From AP-15 sp963735445 (GTDB taxonomy: Bacteria; Pseudomonadota; Alphaproteobacteria; ATCC43930; CGMCC-115725): a stretch of DNA of 64,000 bases. Where the stretch lies: NCBI GenBank assembly GCA_963735445.1, contig CAVTLC010000042.1, positions 61,425 through 125,424 of the forward strand. Direction: 5' to 3'. Below the pieces are notes generated by a model. That model did no database searches and had not been told where the DNA came from. It was given only the letters and a program-made list of their open reading frames with translations. Of this stretch, positions 34,646 to 43,715 are shown piece after piece. The translations under genes were made by a program, and so were the position numbers. Numbering within the stretch: the stretch's first letter is position 1; every line of letters begins with the position of its first letter.

Positions 34646-35866
34646 ATGTACCAGAATGCCGCGATCCTTGCCGCTTTTCTGCTGATTTACGGGGCAATTG
34701 CCGGTCGAGTCGAACGGTCCTGGCTGAGTGGGCCGATGGTATTCATCGCCGTCGGACTTGTGCTCGGGCCGTTTGGGCTCGGATTTGTTCGGCTCAATCT
34801 CGGCGCCCAAGGGTTGCGGACCTTGGCCGAGTTGACGCTCGCGATGGTGCTGTTTACCGACGCAGCGAACGCCGATTTCGACATCGTCAGGCGCAACATC
34901 GGGATCCCTGAAAGACTGCTCCTGATCGGGCTGCCGCTGACAATCATCTTCGGCTTTCTGGTTGCCATGGTCATGTTTCCCGGCATTGCCCCGCTGGAAT
35001 TAGCGCTGCTCGCGGCCTTGCTGGCGCCGACCGACGCGGCGCTCGGCAAACCCGTGGTGACCAACCCGACCGTGCCCTCGGTGATGCGCGAGGCGCTCAA
35101 CATCGAGAGCGGACTCAACGACGGAATTTGTGTCCCGATCGTGGTGCTGCTGCTGGGCCTCGCAGTCGGCACCCATATCGAGCACGACACTACGATTCAC
35201 GCCGTTACGGTGGTTGTCGAAGAGCTGGGGATCGGACTCGCCGTCGGCCTTGCTGTGACTTTATTGACCATTCGCCTGCTGCGCTTTGCCGAGCGCCGGG
35301 ATTGGATCAATACGCATTGGGAGGAAGTTCCGGTCGTGGCGCTCGCGGCCGCTTGTTTCGCGACAGCGCAGGCGATCGGGGGAAGCGGCTTTATTGCGTG
35401 CTTTGTCGGAGGATTGGTCGTCAGCAGGTTACGACCCGCCCGCAAAGAGATTTGGCTCGGTGGTGCGATCGCGACCGGCGAAGCGCTGGCGCTGCTGACT
35501 TGGGTGGCGTTCGGGGTCGGAGCGTTAGCCCAGATCATTCCGCGGCTCACTTGGGCATCGCTGACTTACGCTGTGCTGAGCCTCACGGTGATCCGCATGG
35601 TTCCCGTGGTTCTCTGCCTCGCAGGAACCGGGATGCGTCTCGCAGACAAGCTGTTTATCGCTTGGTTCGGCCCACGCGGGCTCGCGACAATCGTTTTCGG
35701 GATAATCGTCTTGAACGAAAAACTACCCGGTAATGACACGATCATTACCGTCGCCGGGGGCACGGTGCTGCTGAGCGTGATCGCTCACGGCATCAGCGCC
35801 AACCCGCTAGTCAATGCCATTTCCCGCCGATCGGCCGAGCAACCCTCGCACGTCGAGACGGCGTGA
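34646..35866 (+). CDS. Na+/H+ (cation/proton) antiporter, CPA1/NhaP type
   Basis: 406 residues with about 12 membrane segments. Family features are WLSGPMVFIAVGLVLGPFGL, LTLAMVLFTDAANADF, the ion-binding APTDAALGKPVVTNPTVPS and NIESGLNDGICVPIVVL. In CPA1 members the N-D or D-D pair sits in the APTDAA and GLND stretches, both retained. The terminal part (GPRGLATIVFGIIVLNEKLP) also fits. No cytosolic TrkA-type domain follows. It is preceded by a 223-base gap after the MscS-type gene. The two could both handle osmotic or pH stress. Confidence 0.93.
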   Translation: MYQNAAILAAFLLIYGAIAGRVERSWLSGPMVFIAVGLVLGPFGLGFVRLNLGAQGLRTLAELTLAMVLFTDAANADFDIVRRNIGIPERLLLIGLPLTIIFGFLVAMVMFPGIAPLELALLAALLAPTDAALGKPVVTNPTVPSVMREALNIESGLNDGICVPIVVLLLGLAVGTHIEHDTTIHAVTVVVEELGIGLAVGLAVTLLTIRLLRFAERRDWINTHWEEVPVVALAAACFATAQAIGGSGFIACFVGGLVVSRLRPARKEIWLGGAIATGEALALLTWVAFGVGALAQIIPRLTWASLTYAVLSLTVIRMVPVVLCLAGTGMRLADKLFIAWFGPRGLATIVFGIIVLNEKLPGNDTIITVAGGTVLLSVIAHGISANPLVNAISRRSAEQPSHVETA

Positions 35867-36168
35867 GCCGCAGGTCTGCGCAAAGCGGGGATGCCGGAAG
35901 AATAAAGTTCCCGGGACCTGCCAAAATCTATTCTGACCATATCGTTGGGCTCGTCGCGAAGTTTCATGTACCGAGTACTAGTACTCGATCAACTAAACGG
36001 ACCCGCTGGTCGGCATAAGGAGCAGTTCCCGCCGGCAAGGCTGAGTGTCCGTTGGGGCGTCGAAGAAGACGATCGCCGAAATGGGTCGCAATGGGCGAGA
36101 TGCGTCGATAGCGTTCGCGAAATGGCGGCGATAGAGCCGCCATTTCATGAATGCCGAAGGGGGTGCCG
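35867..36168. other. Intergenic region between the antiporter and the Liv binding protein gene
   Basis: 302 bases between convergent genes. There is no open frame of gene-like character. The only structure I see is the palindrome at 35972-35987, listed separately. Confidence 0.6.
35972..35987. repeat. 16-base perfect palindrome
   Basis: CGAGTACTAGTACTCG reads the same on both strands. It sits between two convergent genes, so an operator role is unlikely; a protein-binding site or a small structural element remains possible. Confidence 0.4.
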
Positions 36169-37422
36169 CTACACCGACGGCCAGAACGGCTTGGCGAGCG
36201 CAAGGTCGGTCGGGAACACCGTTAGCGGAACTCCCTTTTGCCATTGCGCAAAGATCATCGGCACGTCGACCCGCCGCCCCTTGTCGTCGAATTTGATCGG
36301 TCCGGGGAAGCAGGCCGCGGCCGGCCCGGTTGTCAGGTTCATCGCGCGGATCGCATCGGCGACCTTTAGCCGGTCGGCTGCGCCGGCGACTTCCAGTGCG
36401 GCCTTCAGAATTGCGACATCGCCATAGCCGCACAACCCGTCCTGGGTCAGGAACGGCTCGCCAGTGCGCTTTTTGAAGCGCTCGATAAAATCCTCCTGCC
36501 CCTTCATCGGCCAATTCGCAACGCTGAACAGCAGCCCTTCGAGCAATTCGGCGCCGATCGTCTTTAGCAATTCGGGTGAGCCGAACGGCGCGCCGTTGCC
36601 GACCAATGGAATCTTTCCGTGCGACAGCTTGAACTCGTCGAGCTTTTCGAGAACCAACTTGCAGTCGGGCATGGCCGAGGTCAGCAGCAGCAGGAAATCG
36701 GGCTTGGCCGAGCGCACTTTCTCGATCAGAGGGGTCGCATCCGAGAGCGGCGGCGTAAACACCTGATCGACCACCAGCTTGAGCCCGGCCTTCTCGAAAC
36801 CGCCGGCGCGCAGCGGCTTGGCGAAACTGACCGGCGACGCGGTGTTGTCCATGATCAGGCCGACGGTCCGAGGGCGCTTGCCGGTGGCGGCTTGCGCCAG
36901 ATCGAGTGCGGTCGGCACGGTTTCTCTCGCCTGGTGATCGGCGGTTGGCGAGGTCTGGAAGACGAACTTGAACCCGCGATTGGTGATCGCGTCCGAATAG
37001 CTGAGTGTCAACCACGGCAACGACGCGCGCTCGGTCACCTCGGTCACCGCCAGAGTAAAGGAGCTGAGCCATGCGCCGGTACCGCCGACCAGGTCGGGGT
37101 TGTCCGACAACAGGCGCTGCGCCGCATTCTTAGCCTTTTCGGTGCTGTCGCCGGCATCGGCGTAAACGACCTCGATCTTGGCGCCGCCGAGGCTCTTGAT
37201 GCCGCCATTCCTGTTGATGTCGTCGGCCGCCATGTCGGAGCCCATGCGCAGCAGCTGACCCTGGCGCGCCCACGGGCCCGACAACGGTGCGATCGACGCG
37301 ATCTTGACCGGTTTCGCCTGGGCGCGCGCCGAGGTGATCGCGACCGAGGGCAGCGCCAATGCGCCAAAGGACAGCGTCAACCCCTTGGCCACCGTGCGTC
37401 TCGTCAATTTCTTGTCGGTCAC
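36169..37422 (-). CDS. Branched-chain amino acid-type ABC transporter, periplasmic binding protein
   Basis: 417 residues from a GTG at 37422. The GTG is preceded by a strong ribosome site (AAGGAGGAG) and the ATG at 37449 has none. The N-terminus RRTVAKGLTLSFGALALP has the twin-arginine-like RR pattern of a Tat or Sec signal. The mature protein begins with PVKIASIAPLSGPWARQGQL, AADDINRNGGIKSLGGAKIE and VVYADAGDSTEKA, all typical of the LivJ/LivK fold. The ligand could be an amino acid, amide or an aromatic acid. It is upstream of the fused LivMG gene by 51 bases on the same strand. Confidence 0.93.
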   Translation of the reverse strand: MTDKKLTRRTVAKGLTLSFGALALPSVAITSARAQAKPVKIASIAPLSGPWARQGQLLRMGSDMAADDINRNGGIKSLGGAKIEVVYADAGDSTEKAKNAAQRLLSDNPDLVGGTGAWLSSFTLAVTEVTERASLPWLTLSYSDAITNRGFKFVFQTSPTADHQARETVPTALDLAQAATGKRPRTVGLIMDNTASPVSFAKPLRAGGFEKAGLKLVVDQVFTPPLSDATPLIEKVRSAKPDFLLLLTSAMPDCKLVLEKLDEFKLSHGKIPLVGNGAPFGSPELLKTIGAELLEGLLFSVANWPMKGQEDFIERFKKRTGEPFLTQDGLCGYGDVAILKAALEVAGAADRLKVADAIRAMNLTTGPAAACFPGPIKFDDKGRRVDVPMIFAQWQKGVPLTVFPTDLALAKPFWPSV

Positions 37423-37473
37423 CCGTGTCTCCTCCTTGAAACCGTGCAATTCGCCTTGACTGGCAGCGATCGC

Positions 37474-39249
37474 CTAGTTTGCCGCGCTGGCGACGCGCTC
37501 GACCCATTTCTTGCCGAGATAAGCTTCGATCACATTCGGGTCGCGGACGATAGCATCCGGCTCGCCGGTGGCAATAATTCGCCCGTGATCAAGCACGTCG
37601 AAATGGTCGACCAGCCTCACCATCGCCTGCATCGTGTGCTCGATGATTAGCACGGTTATGCCGTCGGCCCGCAACTGCCGGATCACCCCAAGAATGCCGT
37701 CGAGATCGTCATGCCCCAGCCCGGCCAGGGTCTCATCCAGCAGCATCATCCGGGGCTGCGGCGCCAGCGCACGCGCCAGCTCCATCAGCCGCAATTCCCG
37801 CGTCGTCAGACCGCCGGCGATCGCCTGCGCCCGGTCGCTGAGCCCAACGCGGTCGAGCGCCGCGAGCGCCATCCGTTCTGCGATCGTCTGATCGGCGGCG
37901 CCAACAAACGCCCCGACGATGACGTTTTCGAGAACGGTCATCCGGGGAAAGGCGCGCACCACCTGAAAGGTGCGGCCGATGCCGCGCCGGCACACCTGGT
38001 TCGGTTGCAGCCCGACCAGCGGGTCGCCAGCGAAACTGATCGTACCGCTATCGGGAGGCAGAAACCCGTTGATGACGTTGAATAGCGTGGTCTTGCCGGC
38101 GCCGTTCGGACCGATGATGCCGTAAAGCCCGCCTTCCGGGACGGTCAGGTCGACACCGTCGAGCGCCCGCAAGCCACCGAAGGAAATGCCTACCCCGCGA
38201 AGCACCAGCAGGTCGGCTGCAGCAGCGGTGCGGGGCTGCGGTACCGTGGCGACCGGCGCCAGCATTATCCGCGGCGGCGCAAGCGGGGCCGGTTTATTGC
38301 GCGTAAACCGGTCCAATATGCGCCAATAGACTCCCTCCGGCGCGCAAAGAATGATCAATATAATTGCAATGCCATAGACGACGCCCTGGATGCCCGGCAA
38401 GATATTGCCCAATTTGGCGTTCAGTCCTTCGGCGAGCGGCACGAGCACGGCCGCGCCGATCAGTGGTCCCCAGATGCTCCCCACTCCGCCGAACAAGGCC
38501 AGGATCAAGGCTTGTGCCGAGACCAGCATGCCGAACACCGTCTCCGGGGTCAGCACCAGCAACACGACTGCGTATAGGCCGCCCGCAGTGGCGCCAAGCG
38601 CACCACTCAACATCAGCGCCAGCATCTTCCAGCGCCAGGTGTCGATGCCCGCCGCCTCGGCTGCCGGCTCGTTCTGCTTTATCGCCAACAGCGCCATGCC
38701 GAAGCGCGAGTTCTCGACCTTCAGCGAGATCAGCAGGGTCGCCACCAACAAACCGAGCGCAAGGACGACATAGACGCGCGGATTGTCGAACTGCATAAAG
38801 ACCCAGGCCGCTTCCCGCTTCATCGGCAGGGTCAGTTCTTGATAACCAAGCCATTGGAACACGTAAAGGATCGCCAGTGGATAGGCGAGCATCGCGAGTG
38901 CGAAATAGTGGCCGCGCAGGCGAAAGGTCGGGTAGCCGATCAGCGCGCCGGCGCAGCTGCCAACGACGGCGCTGAGGGGAATGGTCAGCCACGGCGTCAG
39001 GTTGAGGTAGATTAGCCCCAGCGCCACCGTGTAGGCGCCTAGCCCCCAAAACACAGCGTGCCCGAATGAAAAATAACCGCTGTAGCCACTCAGCACGTTC
39101 CACGCGAGTGACAGAACCGCCCAAAGCAGAACCTGGGTCAGGACCAGTTCGTAATAGGCGCTCTTCAGCACCAGCGACAGGATGACGACGACAATCGCGA
39201 CCCCCAGGATCGCCCAGCGGTGCCGATTGGTCTCCGCTTGCGTCCTCAT
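37474..39249 (-). CDS. Fused ABC permease LivM and ATPase LivG
   Basis: 591 residues. Residues ~1-330 are the LivM permease (about ten hydrophobic segments; LSLAWNVLSGYSGYFSFGHA and the permease loop GLYAVVLLVLTPETVFGMLV with EPAAEAAGIDTWRWK). Residues ~350-591 are the LivG ATPase with GIIGPNGAGKTTLFNVING (Walker A), GLTTRELRLMELARAL and MMLLDETLAGLGHDDLDG. The Walker B ends in DETLAG, where DEP is usual, and the signature reads LTTREL instead of LSGGQ. That change in the signature is usual in LivG proteins. The LivM-LivG fusion occurs in various proteobacteria. It overlaps LivH by 4 bases (39246-39249). Confidence 0.93.
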   Translation of the reverse strand: MRTQAETNRHRWAILGVAIVVVILSLVLKSAYYELVLTQVLLWAVLSLAWNVLSGYSGYFSFGHAVFWGLGAYTVALGLIYLNLTPWLTIPLSAVVGSCAGALIGYPTFRLRGHYFALAMLAYPLAILYVFQWLGYQELTLPMKREAAWVFMQFDNPRVYVVLALGLLVATLLISLKVENSRFGMALLAIKQNEPAAEAAGIDTWRWKMLALMLSGALGATAGGLYAVVLLVLTPETVFGMLVSAQALILALFGGVGSIWGPLIGAAVLVPLAEGLNAKLGNILPGIQGVVYGIAIILIILCAPEGVYWRILDRFTRNKPAPLAPPRIMLAPVATVPQPRTAAAADLLVLRGVGISFGGLRALDGVDLTVPEGGLYGIIGPNGAGKTTLFNVINGFLPPDSGTISFAGDPLVGLQPNQVCRRGIGRTFQVVRAFPRMTVLENVIVGAFVGAADQTIAERMALAALDRVGLSDRAQAIAGGLTTRELRLMELARALAPQPRMMLLDETLAGLGHDDLDGILGVIRQLRADGITVLIIEHTMQAMVRLVDHFDVLDHGRIIATGEPDAIVRDPNVIEAYLGKKWVERVASAAN

Positions 39250-40178
39250 GTCCGCTCGCTCAGACGACCGAACATACCCTGCGGACGCAAGAAGATGATC
39301 AGCAGGAAAACAACGAAAATCGCCGTGTTTTGCAGTTGGTAGGGCAGGACTAGGGTCGACATCTGCTGGACGATGCCGATCAATAGCCCGCCCCAGAACG
39401 CCCCGAGGATGCTGCCGAGGCCGCCGAGCACCACCCCGGCGTACATGACGATGACAAAGTCGAACCCAGTGTAGGGTTGAAAGGATTGCGAACTGGCGAC
39501 GAGCCCGCCGGCAACCGCAGTAATCCCGACCCCGAGGCTCCAGGCAACGCGATGGGCGCGCTCGACGTCGATACCCATGTAGATCGCTGCCTGGCTGTTG
39601 TCCGCGGCGGCGCGCAATCCCTTGCCCAGCCGCGTGTGGCTGAGGAACAGATAGACCGCGGCCGCCGCTGCGACCGCCACCAGAAAGCTGACGCAGCGAG
39701 CCTGGTTAAGCAGGATCTCACCGATCTCCCATGACGAGTGCGATAATGGAGTGCGAATGCCGGTCGGGGTCGAGCCGAAGACGATCAGAGCGCCATTCTG
39801 TAGGATCAGCGAAAGGCCAAGCGTCACGATGATCTGGCCGTAAGCGCCGGCGCCGGCGATCTCGGCGACTTTAGAGCCGGTCACCCGCGCGACGACGAAG
39901 CGGTGCAAAAACCAGCCCAGCGCAAAGACGATCGGACCGGCCAGGAACGCCGCGACGATCGGCCCGGCATTCGGACCGAGAAAACTGAGGATTCCAAAAC
40001 CGGTGGTCAGGTAAAAGGCGGCATACATGCCAACCATCAGAAAATCGCCCTGGGCGAAATTGATGACCCGCATCGCGCCAAAGATGATCCCCAACCCGAC
40101 GCACATCAGGGCATAGGTAGCGCCGACCAGGATGCCCGCGCTGAGCGCTTGCAGAAAATCGACGGCTGAAAACGGCAT
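39246..40178 (-). CDS. livH: Branched-chain amino acid-type ABC permease LivH
   Basis: 310 residues, about eight membrane segments. Family features are LQALSAGILVGATYALMCVG, LGIIFGAMRVINFAQGDFLM and the permease loop RLGKGLRAAADNSQAAIYMG. The terminal FLRPQGMFGR is also typical. It forms the channel together with the LivM half of the fused protein. It is the first gene of the livH-livMG-binding protein unit. The other ATPase, LivF, is transcribed divergently from 40350. Confidence 0.94.
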   Translation of the reverse strand: MPFSAVDFLQALSAGILVGATYALMCVGLGIIFGAMRVINFAQGDFLMVGMYAAFYLTTGFGILSFLGPNAGPIVAAFLAGPIVFALGWFLHRFVVARVTGSKVAEIAGAGAYGQIIVTLGLSLILQNGALIVFGSTPTGIRTPLSHSSWEIGEILLNQARCVSFLVAVAAAAAVYLFLSHTRLGKGLRAAADNSQAAIYMGIDVERAHRVAWSLGVGITAVAGGLVASSQSFQPYTGFDFVIVMYAGVVLGGLGSILGAFWGGLLIGIVQQMSTLVLPYQLQNTAIFVVFLLIIFLRPQGMFGRLSERT

Positions 40179-40349
40179 CAGAAAGATTTAAACGCAAGCT
40201 TCATCGGTCCCCCGCACGCCGGACGATAGGCAGAGCGCGCCGCGGGCGTCACGAGTTTTCTCTCGCGTCTCGCCTTCGGGTTTGGCTAATCGCGCCCTGT
40301 CGTGCTACCCCGGCACCAGCATCGCAATTGCGTGGACAGGCACGCCGGT

Positions 40350-41057
40350 ATGTTGGAAATCGATGACCTCTCGGTCAGTTACGGCGGGCTCGTGGCGCTG
40401 AACGGCGTAACGCTCAGTGTCGCCGAGGGGCAATTTGTCGCGATCGTCGGCCCCAACGGCGCCGGCAAGACAACATTGTTTAAGGCCATTTCGGGAACGG
40501 TGCGCCCGGGGTTCGGCACGATCATGTTTGAGGGACGCGACCTGCTCGCAGTGCGGCCCTCGGAGCGAGCGCATCTCGGCATCTCCCATGTGCCGGAAGG
40601 ACGGCAGGTATTCGCCACGCTGACGGTGTTCGAAAACCTGGAAATGGGAGCCTATTCGATGCGCGGCCGAGTCGAGTGGCAGCGCAACCTCGATCGGATC
40701 TACAGCCTGTTTCCGGTCCTCGCCGAGCGCCGCCGACAGCTTGCCGGAACGCTGTCGGGCGGGGAGCAGCAAATGCTCGCGATCGGCCGCGGCATCGCCT
40801 CGGCGCCGCGGCTGCTGCTCCTCGACGAACCGTCGATGGGACTGGCGCCGGCAATCGCAGACCAGATCTTCGACAGCGTCGCGGCGTTGCACCGTGAGGA
40901 TAAGTTAACGCTGGTCCTGGTCGAGCAGCGCGTCGCCGAGGCGCTCGAATCCTGCGACTACGGCTATGTGCTGGAGACCGGCCGGGTGGTGCTCGAAGGC
41001 GCGCATCAGGCGCTCGTGGCCGACGACCGGGTCCGCCGCGCTTATCTCGGAATGTAG
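40350..41057 (+). CDS. livF: Branched-chain amino acid-type ABC ATPase LivF
   Basis: 235 residues from the ATG at 40350. Walker A is GPNGAGKTTLFKAISG, the signature is GTLSGGEQQMLAIGRG, and Walker B is LLLLDEPSMGLAPAI. The SHVPEGRQVFATLTVFENLE stretch is typical of LivF. It completes the transporter, since the fused protein supplies LivG and LivM. It is divergent from livH, 171 bases away, with both promoters presumably in that gap. The usual order has livF downstream of livG. Confidence 0.94.
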   Translation: MLEIDDLSVSYGGLVALNGVTLSVAEGQFVAIVGPNGAGKTTLFKAISGTVRPGFGTIMFEGRDLLAVRPSERAHLGISHVPEGRQVFATLTVFENLEMGAYSMRGRVEWQRNLDRIYSLFPVLAERRRQLAGTLSGGEQQMLAIGRGIASAPRLLLLDEPSMGLAPAIADQIFDSVAALHREDKLTLVLVEQRVAEALESCDYGYVLETGRVVLEGAHQALVADDRVRRAYLGM

Positions 41058-41180
41058 TTGCGAAGAGCGATCAATCAGGGCGCGCGGCGTTTGTCCCAAT
41101 GTCACGATTGGCTGCGCTAAATCAAATTGGATTGTCACCGTTACGCATGGGTAGCTCGACCACGGCGCGTGCTTAAGCTG

Positions 41181-42156
41181 CTAATCATGCGCCACGATAT
41201 GGCTGTCTTCGGAAACGATTTGCGGGGATCCGTCCGAGAAGCGGAGCGCATAACGATAGCGTACCACACCGGTCGCCCGAGCACTGCGTTCCGCGCTTAC
41301 GGCGTTGAAGTTTCGTAACCCAGTGATCACGCACTCTGCTGCGGCTTTATTACAATTAATTTGAGGACTCTCTGCTCCAGGGAAAGCCCATGTCTGACGG
41401 CTTGGCCAACGCCTCAAAAAGGAATTCTTGTCGCGCAGGACAATCTGCTTAGGAATCGACTTGCCATAATAGTTTACAACGGGAGCGTATACTGAACTTA
41501 GATAAGGTAGGACTTGGTCGCTTCTTTCGCCGATCGTTTGCCAATAGGAGTTGATGAATGCATTCGCCCGCTCGGTTAAAGGCGAGGCCGTTGGCGTTGC
41601 GGCACGCGCACCGCTATTTGACGACAACCGATCTAGCCGATTGATTTCCCATCGGTAGATTGGATGATAAGGGCGCTCGCAATGCATCCCCAGACCCGTG
41701 GACCTGCGCCGCATGCGTCGCAGGTCCTAACGCTGTCGGGAGCCGATCCTCTTGTTTAACCTCGGATTGAGGTTCGGGCGGGGTTGGCCGAGTAACCGTT
41801 TCGCGCGGCGGCAATGGAGCGTAAGCGACCGGTGACGATTTAGGATTGTGTAAGGTGATTATCGGGATAGTGGTATGCCGCGAGATGGTATCGGGCGAAA
41901 ATCGGGTCAGAATGAACAGAGAAACCGCGGTAGCGGTACCCAAGGCTGCAACAGATATGATGGTTGCAGAAGGGGTAAATCTCCAGAGCAAGGATTGCAC
42001 CGGCGCGTTTTCATCTCGAGGATTGCTGCCGGCGCTCGCGGACGGGGTCTCGCGGGGATTGAAAAAGGTTTCGGTCTCTCCATTCAGCCATTTATCGATA
42101 TCTGCACCGCTCATGATTCGATAACTCGAGAGTGGGTCCTTTGACAATTCAAGCAA
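41181..42156 (-). pseudogene. Membrane-anchored protein of unknown function, frame broken once
   Basis: The first part starts at 42156 (MLELSKDPLSSYRIMSGADI) and has one membrane helix near residue 70 (SATIISVAALGTATAVSLFI) and a Pro-rich linker. The second part ends at 41181 and has the pattern ANAFINSYWQTIGERSDQVL, YLSSVYAPVVNYYGKSIPKQ and SFLRRWPSRQTWAFPG, which resembles an NTF2-like fold. The frames meet at 41616-41618, where one A fewer joins VVV to NSGARAATPTASP. The joined product is about 325 residues. I have seen similar C-terminal domains in Bradyrhizobium proteins but cannot name a function. Confidence 0.6.
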
Positions 42157-42294
42157 TCACAACGTGAAAGCAAGGAAGACATGCTCTTTCCTTGGAAAGG
42201 ATGATTTGTGGTTCACAATGTCATTGTCAACTCTTTTGCCCATCTTCGGTAAACCGGGTGACCGGCGCTGAGCGGCAGTACGGCGGCCAAGCCA

Positions 42295-42504
42295 ATGGGT
42301 GGGCGGCGGCCGCTGCGTTTACAGCGCGAGCGCGCGTGGCGGTTGGCGCGGATCGCCAAGAAGCCGGATCTTACTTTGCGGGCGCTGATGGCCGAACTGG
42401 CCGAGAGCAGCGGCACAGGCTCTAGGAAATCTGGACTGAGAGAGGCCTCAAAACTCAGCAAGCCCTCGTCAGTCTGTTTCGCGGCGCCGCGTTGCTCGCG
42501 CTGA
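42295..42504 (+). pseudogene. Remnant of an IS630-family transposase
   Basis: The translation RARRLARIAKKPDLTLRALM-AELAESSGTGSR resembles the DNA-binding part of IS630-type transposases, in which a segment like 'KPDLTLRALVAELAERG' precedes the catalytic domain. The rest of the transposase is missing. The segment lies between the membrane-protein gene and the DUF917 gene. This is recognised from memory of the family. Confidence 0.5.
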
Positions 42505-42512
42505 CAGCAAAG

Positions 42513-43604
42513 TTACTGCTGGCCGAAGACCGAGTGAAAATCGAGGTCGTAGCCAAAGGCGCGCGGGCCGACATGTTCCAAGCCCTTCGGGCTCAGGAAC
42601 ACAGGAGGAGCCGGCAGAGCGACCACGGTGACGCGCCTGCCGTAGCGGATCGTTTCGGTGCCGCAAGCCTCGCCCGAGACGGTGTCGAGCACGCAGATCA
42701 ATTCGGGCGACGTAACGATCGGCGCGCCGTCATGCCAAGCGACCACCCATTCGTTTTGAAAGGCGATTTCGAGCCGCGACCCGCGGTCCTGATCGAGCCC
42801 GTCGATGACCACGCGCCCGCGCAGAAATCCCTCGGTCGTGCGCCTCGCGACATCAACGACCTTGCCGCGGAACAAGCACTTGCCGTGCGCTTCGTCGAGG
42901 ATCGCGGCGATCGGGTCTTCGTGCCGGCGCTGCGCCTCATGTACGCGGCGGCCGATGCCGATCGCCTTCGACACGGTGAAATGGATGCCCCAATCCTTAA
43001 CCTCGCGGCCGGTGCGAGGTGCTTTGCAGGTCGAGGCAATCGAGCCCATCTCGACGCAAATCTTGCGGCTCGCCCGCTCCATCCATTTCCAATTCGGGAC
43101 TTTGGTGACGACCGCCTCGATGCCGCGCGGATCGTACAGCACGCAGGGATAGGGCCGCAGCTCGCCGACCGCGACGCTGGTCATCTGCGCCTCGGGATAG
43201 GCGCGGCCCATCGTGTCGGCATCAACCACCGGCAAGCCCAAATGCGCCGCCGCCATCAGCGGCTGAATGCCGTTGCCGCCACCGATCTCGAGCGACATCA
43301 CAGCGGCGAACTTCGCCCCGAGCAACCCTTCCTGGATCTCGACCGCTCGCGCGATGTTGCGGCTGTCGACCAGCCGCTCCTGACCGACCAGCGGCGCCCC
43401 CATATTCGAGACCACCGCGACCCAGTCCTCGTCATCGAGATCGAAGGGTGAGATCAGCCTGACCCGATGCTCTTCGGCATAGAGCCGGCGCATGTTCAAA
43501 AGCCCGAGATACGGGCTCCCGCCGCCACCGGTTCCGAGGATCCACGCCCCGACCGCCAGCGCCTCGATATCATCGAGAGTAATCTCACGAGTAGGATCTG
43601 TCAT
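42513..43604 (-). CDS. DUF917 domain protein
   Basis: 363 residues from the ATG at 43604. The DUF917 pattern is visible: ILGTGGGGSPYLGLLNMRRL, MGAPLVGQERLVDSRNIARA, LEIGGGNGIQPLMAAAHLGL and PVVDADTMGRAYPEAQMTSV. DUF917 proteins are related to hydantoinase/oxoprolinase-type proteins, with unknown activity. The start codon lies at the first bases of a GTCATTGCGAG repeat (43600-43685), so the 5' flank of this gene is repeat DNA. It is divergent from the CaiB-type gene, and the two may share a role in an acid catabolic route. Confidence 0.88.
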   Translation of the reverse strand: MTDPTREITLDDIEALAVGAWILGTGGGGSPYLGLLNMRRLYAEEHRVRLISPFDLDDEDWVAVVSNMGAPLVGQERLVDSRNIARAVEIQEGLLGAKFAAVMSLEIGGGNGIQPLMAAAHLGLPVVDADTMGRAYPEAQMTSVAVGELRPYPCVLYDPRGIEAVVTKVPNWKWMERASRKICVEMGSIASTCKAPRTGREVKDWGIHFTVSKAIGIGRRVHEAQRRHEDPIAAILDEAHGKCLFRGKVVDVARRTTEGFLRGRVVIDGLDQDRGSRLEIAFQNEWVVAWHDGAPIVTSPELICVLDTVSGEACGTETIRYGRRVTVVALPAPPVFLSPKGLEHVGPRAFGYDLDFHSVFGQQ

Positions 43605-43685
43605 TGCGAGGAGCGGAGCGACGAAGCAATCCCGGTCGGAGGAAGGGCACCGGCGCGACATTGCTTCGCCTGCGCTCGCAATGAC
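43600..43685. repeat. Palindromic repeat of the GTCATTGCGAG...CTCGCAATGAC family, copy 2
   Basis: It begins GTCATTGCGAGGAGCGGAGC, continues with GACGAAGCAATCCC and ends with CGCTCGCAATGAC, so both ends are complementary, as in copy 1 at 15676-15762. It lies between the divergent DUF917 and CaiB-type genes and contains the start codon of the first. Confidence 0.8.
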
Positions 43686-43715
43686 AATGCTTCGCTGTTA
43701 TCGGAGGGTCGTCGC

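Noticed and set aside
36619..37650. Open frame of 343 codons antisense to the Liv binding protein
   Set aside because: It spans two real genes on the other strand and has no family-like sequence.
37474..39249. LivM-LivG fusion as a novel protein
   Set aside because: This fusion is known in other proteobacteria and is only noted for its gene order.
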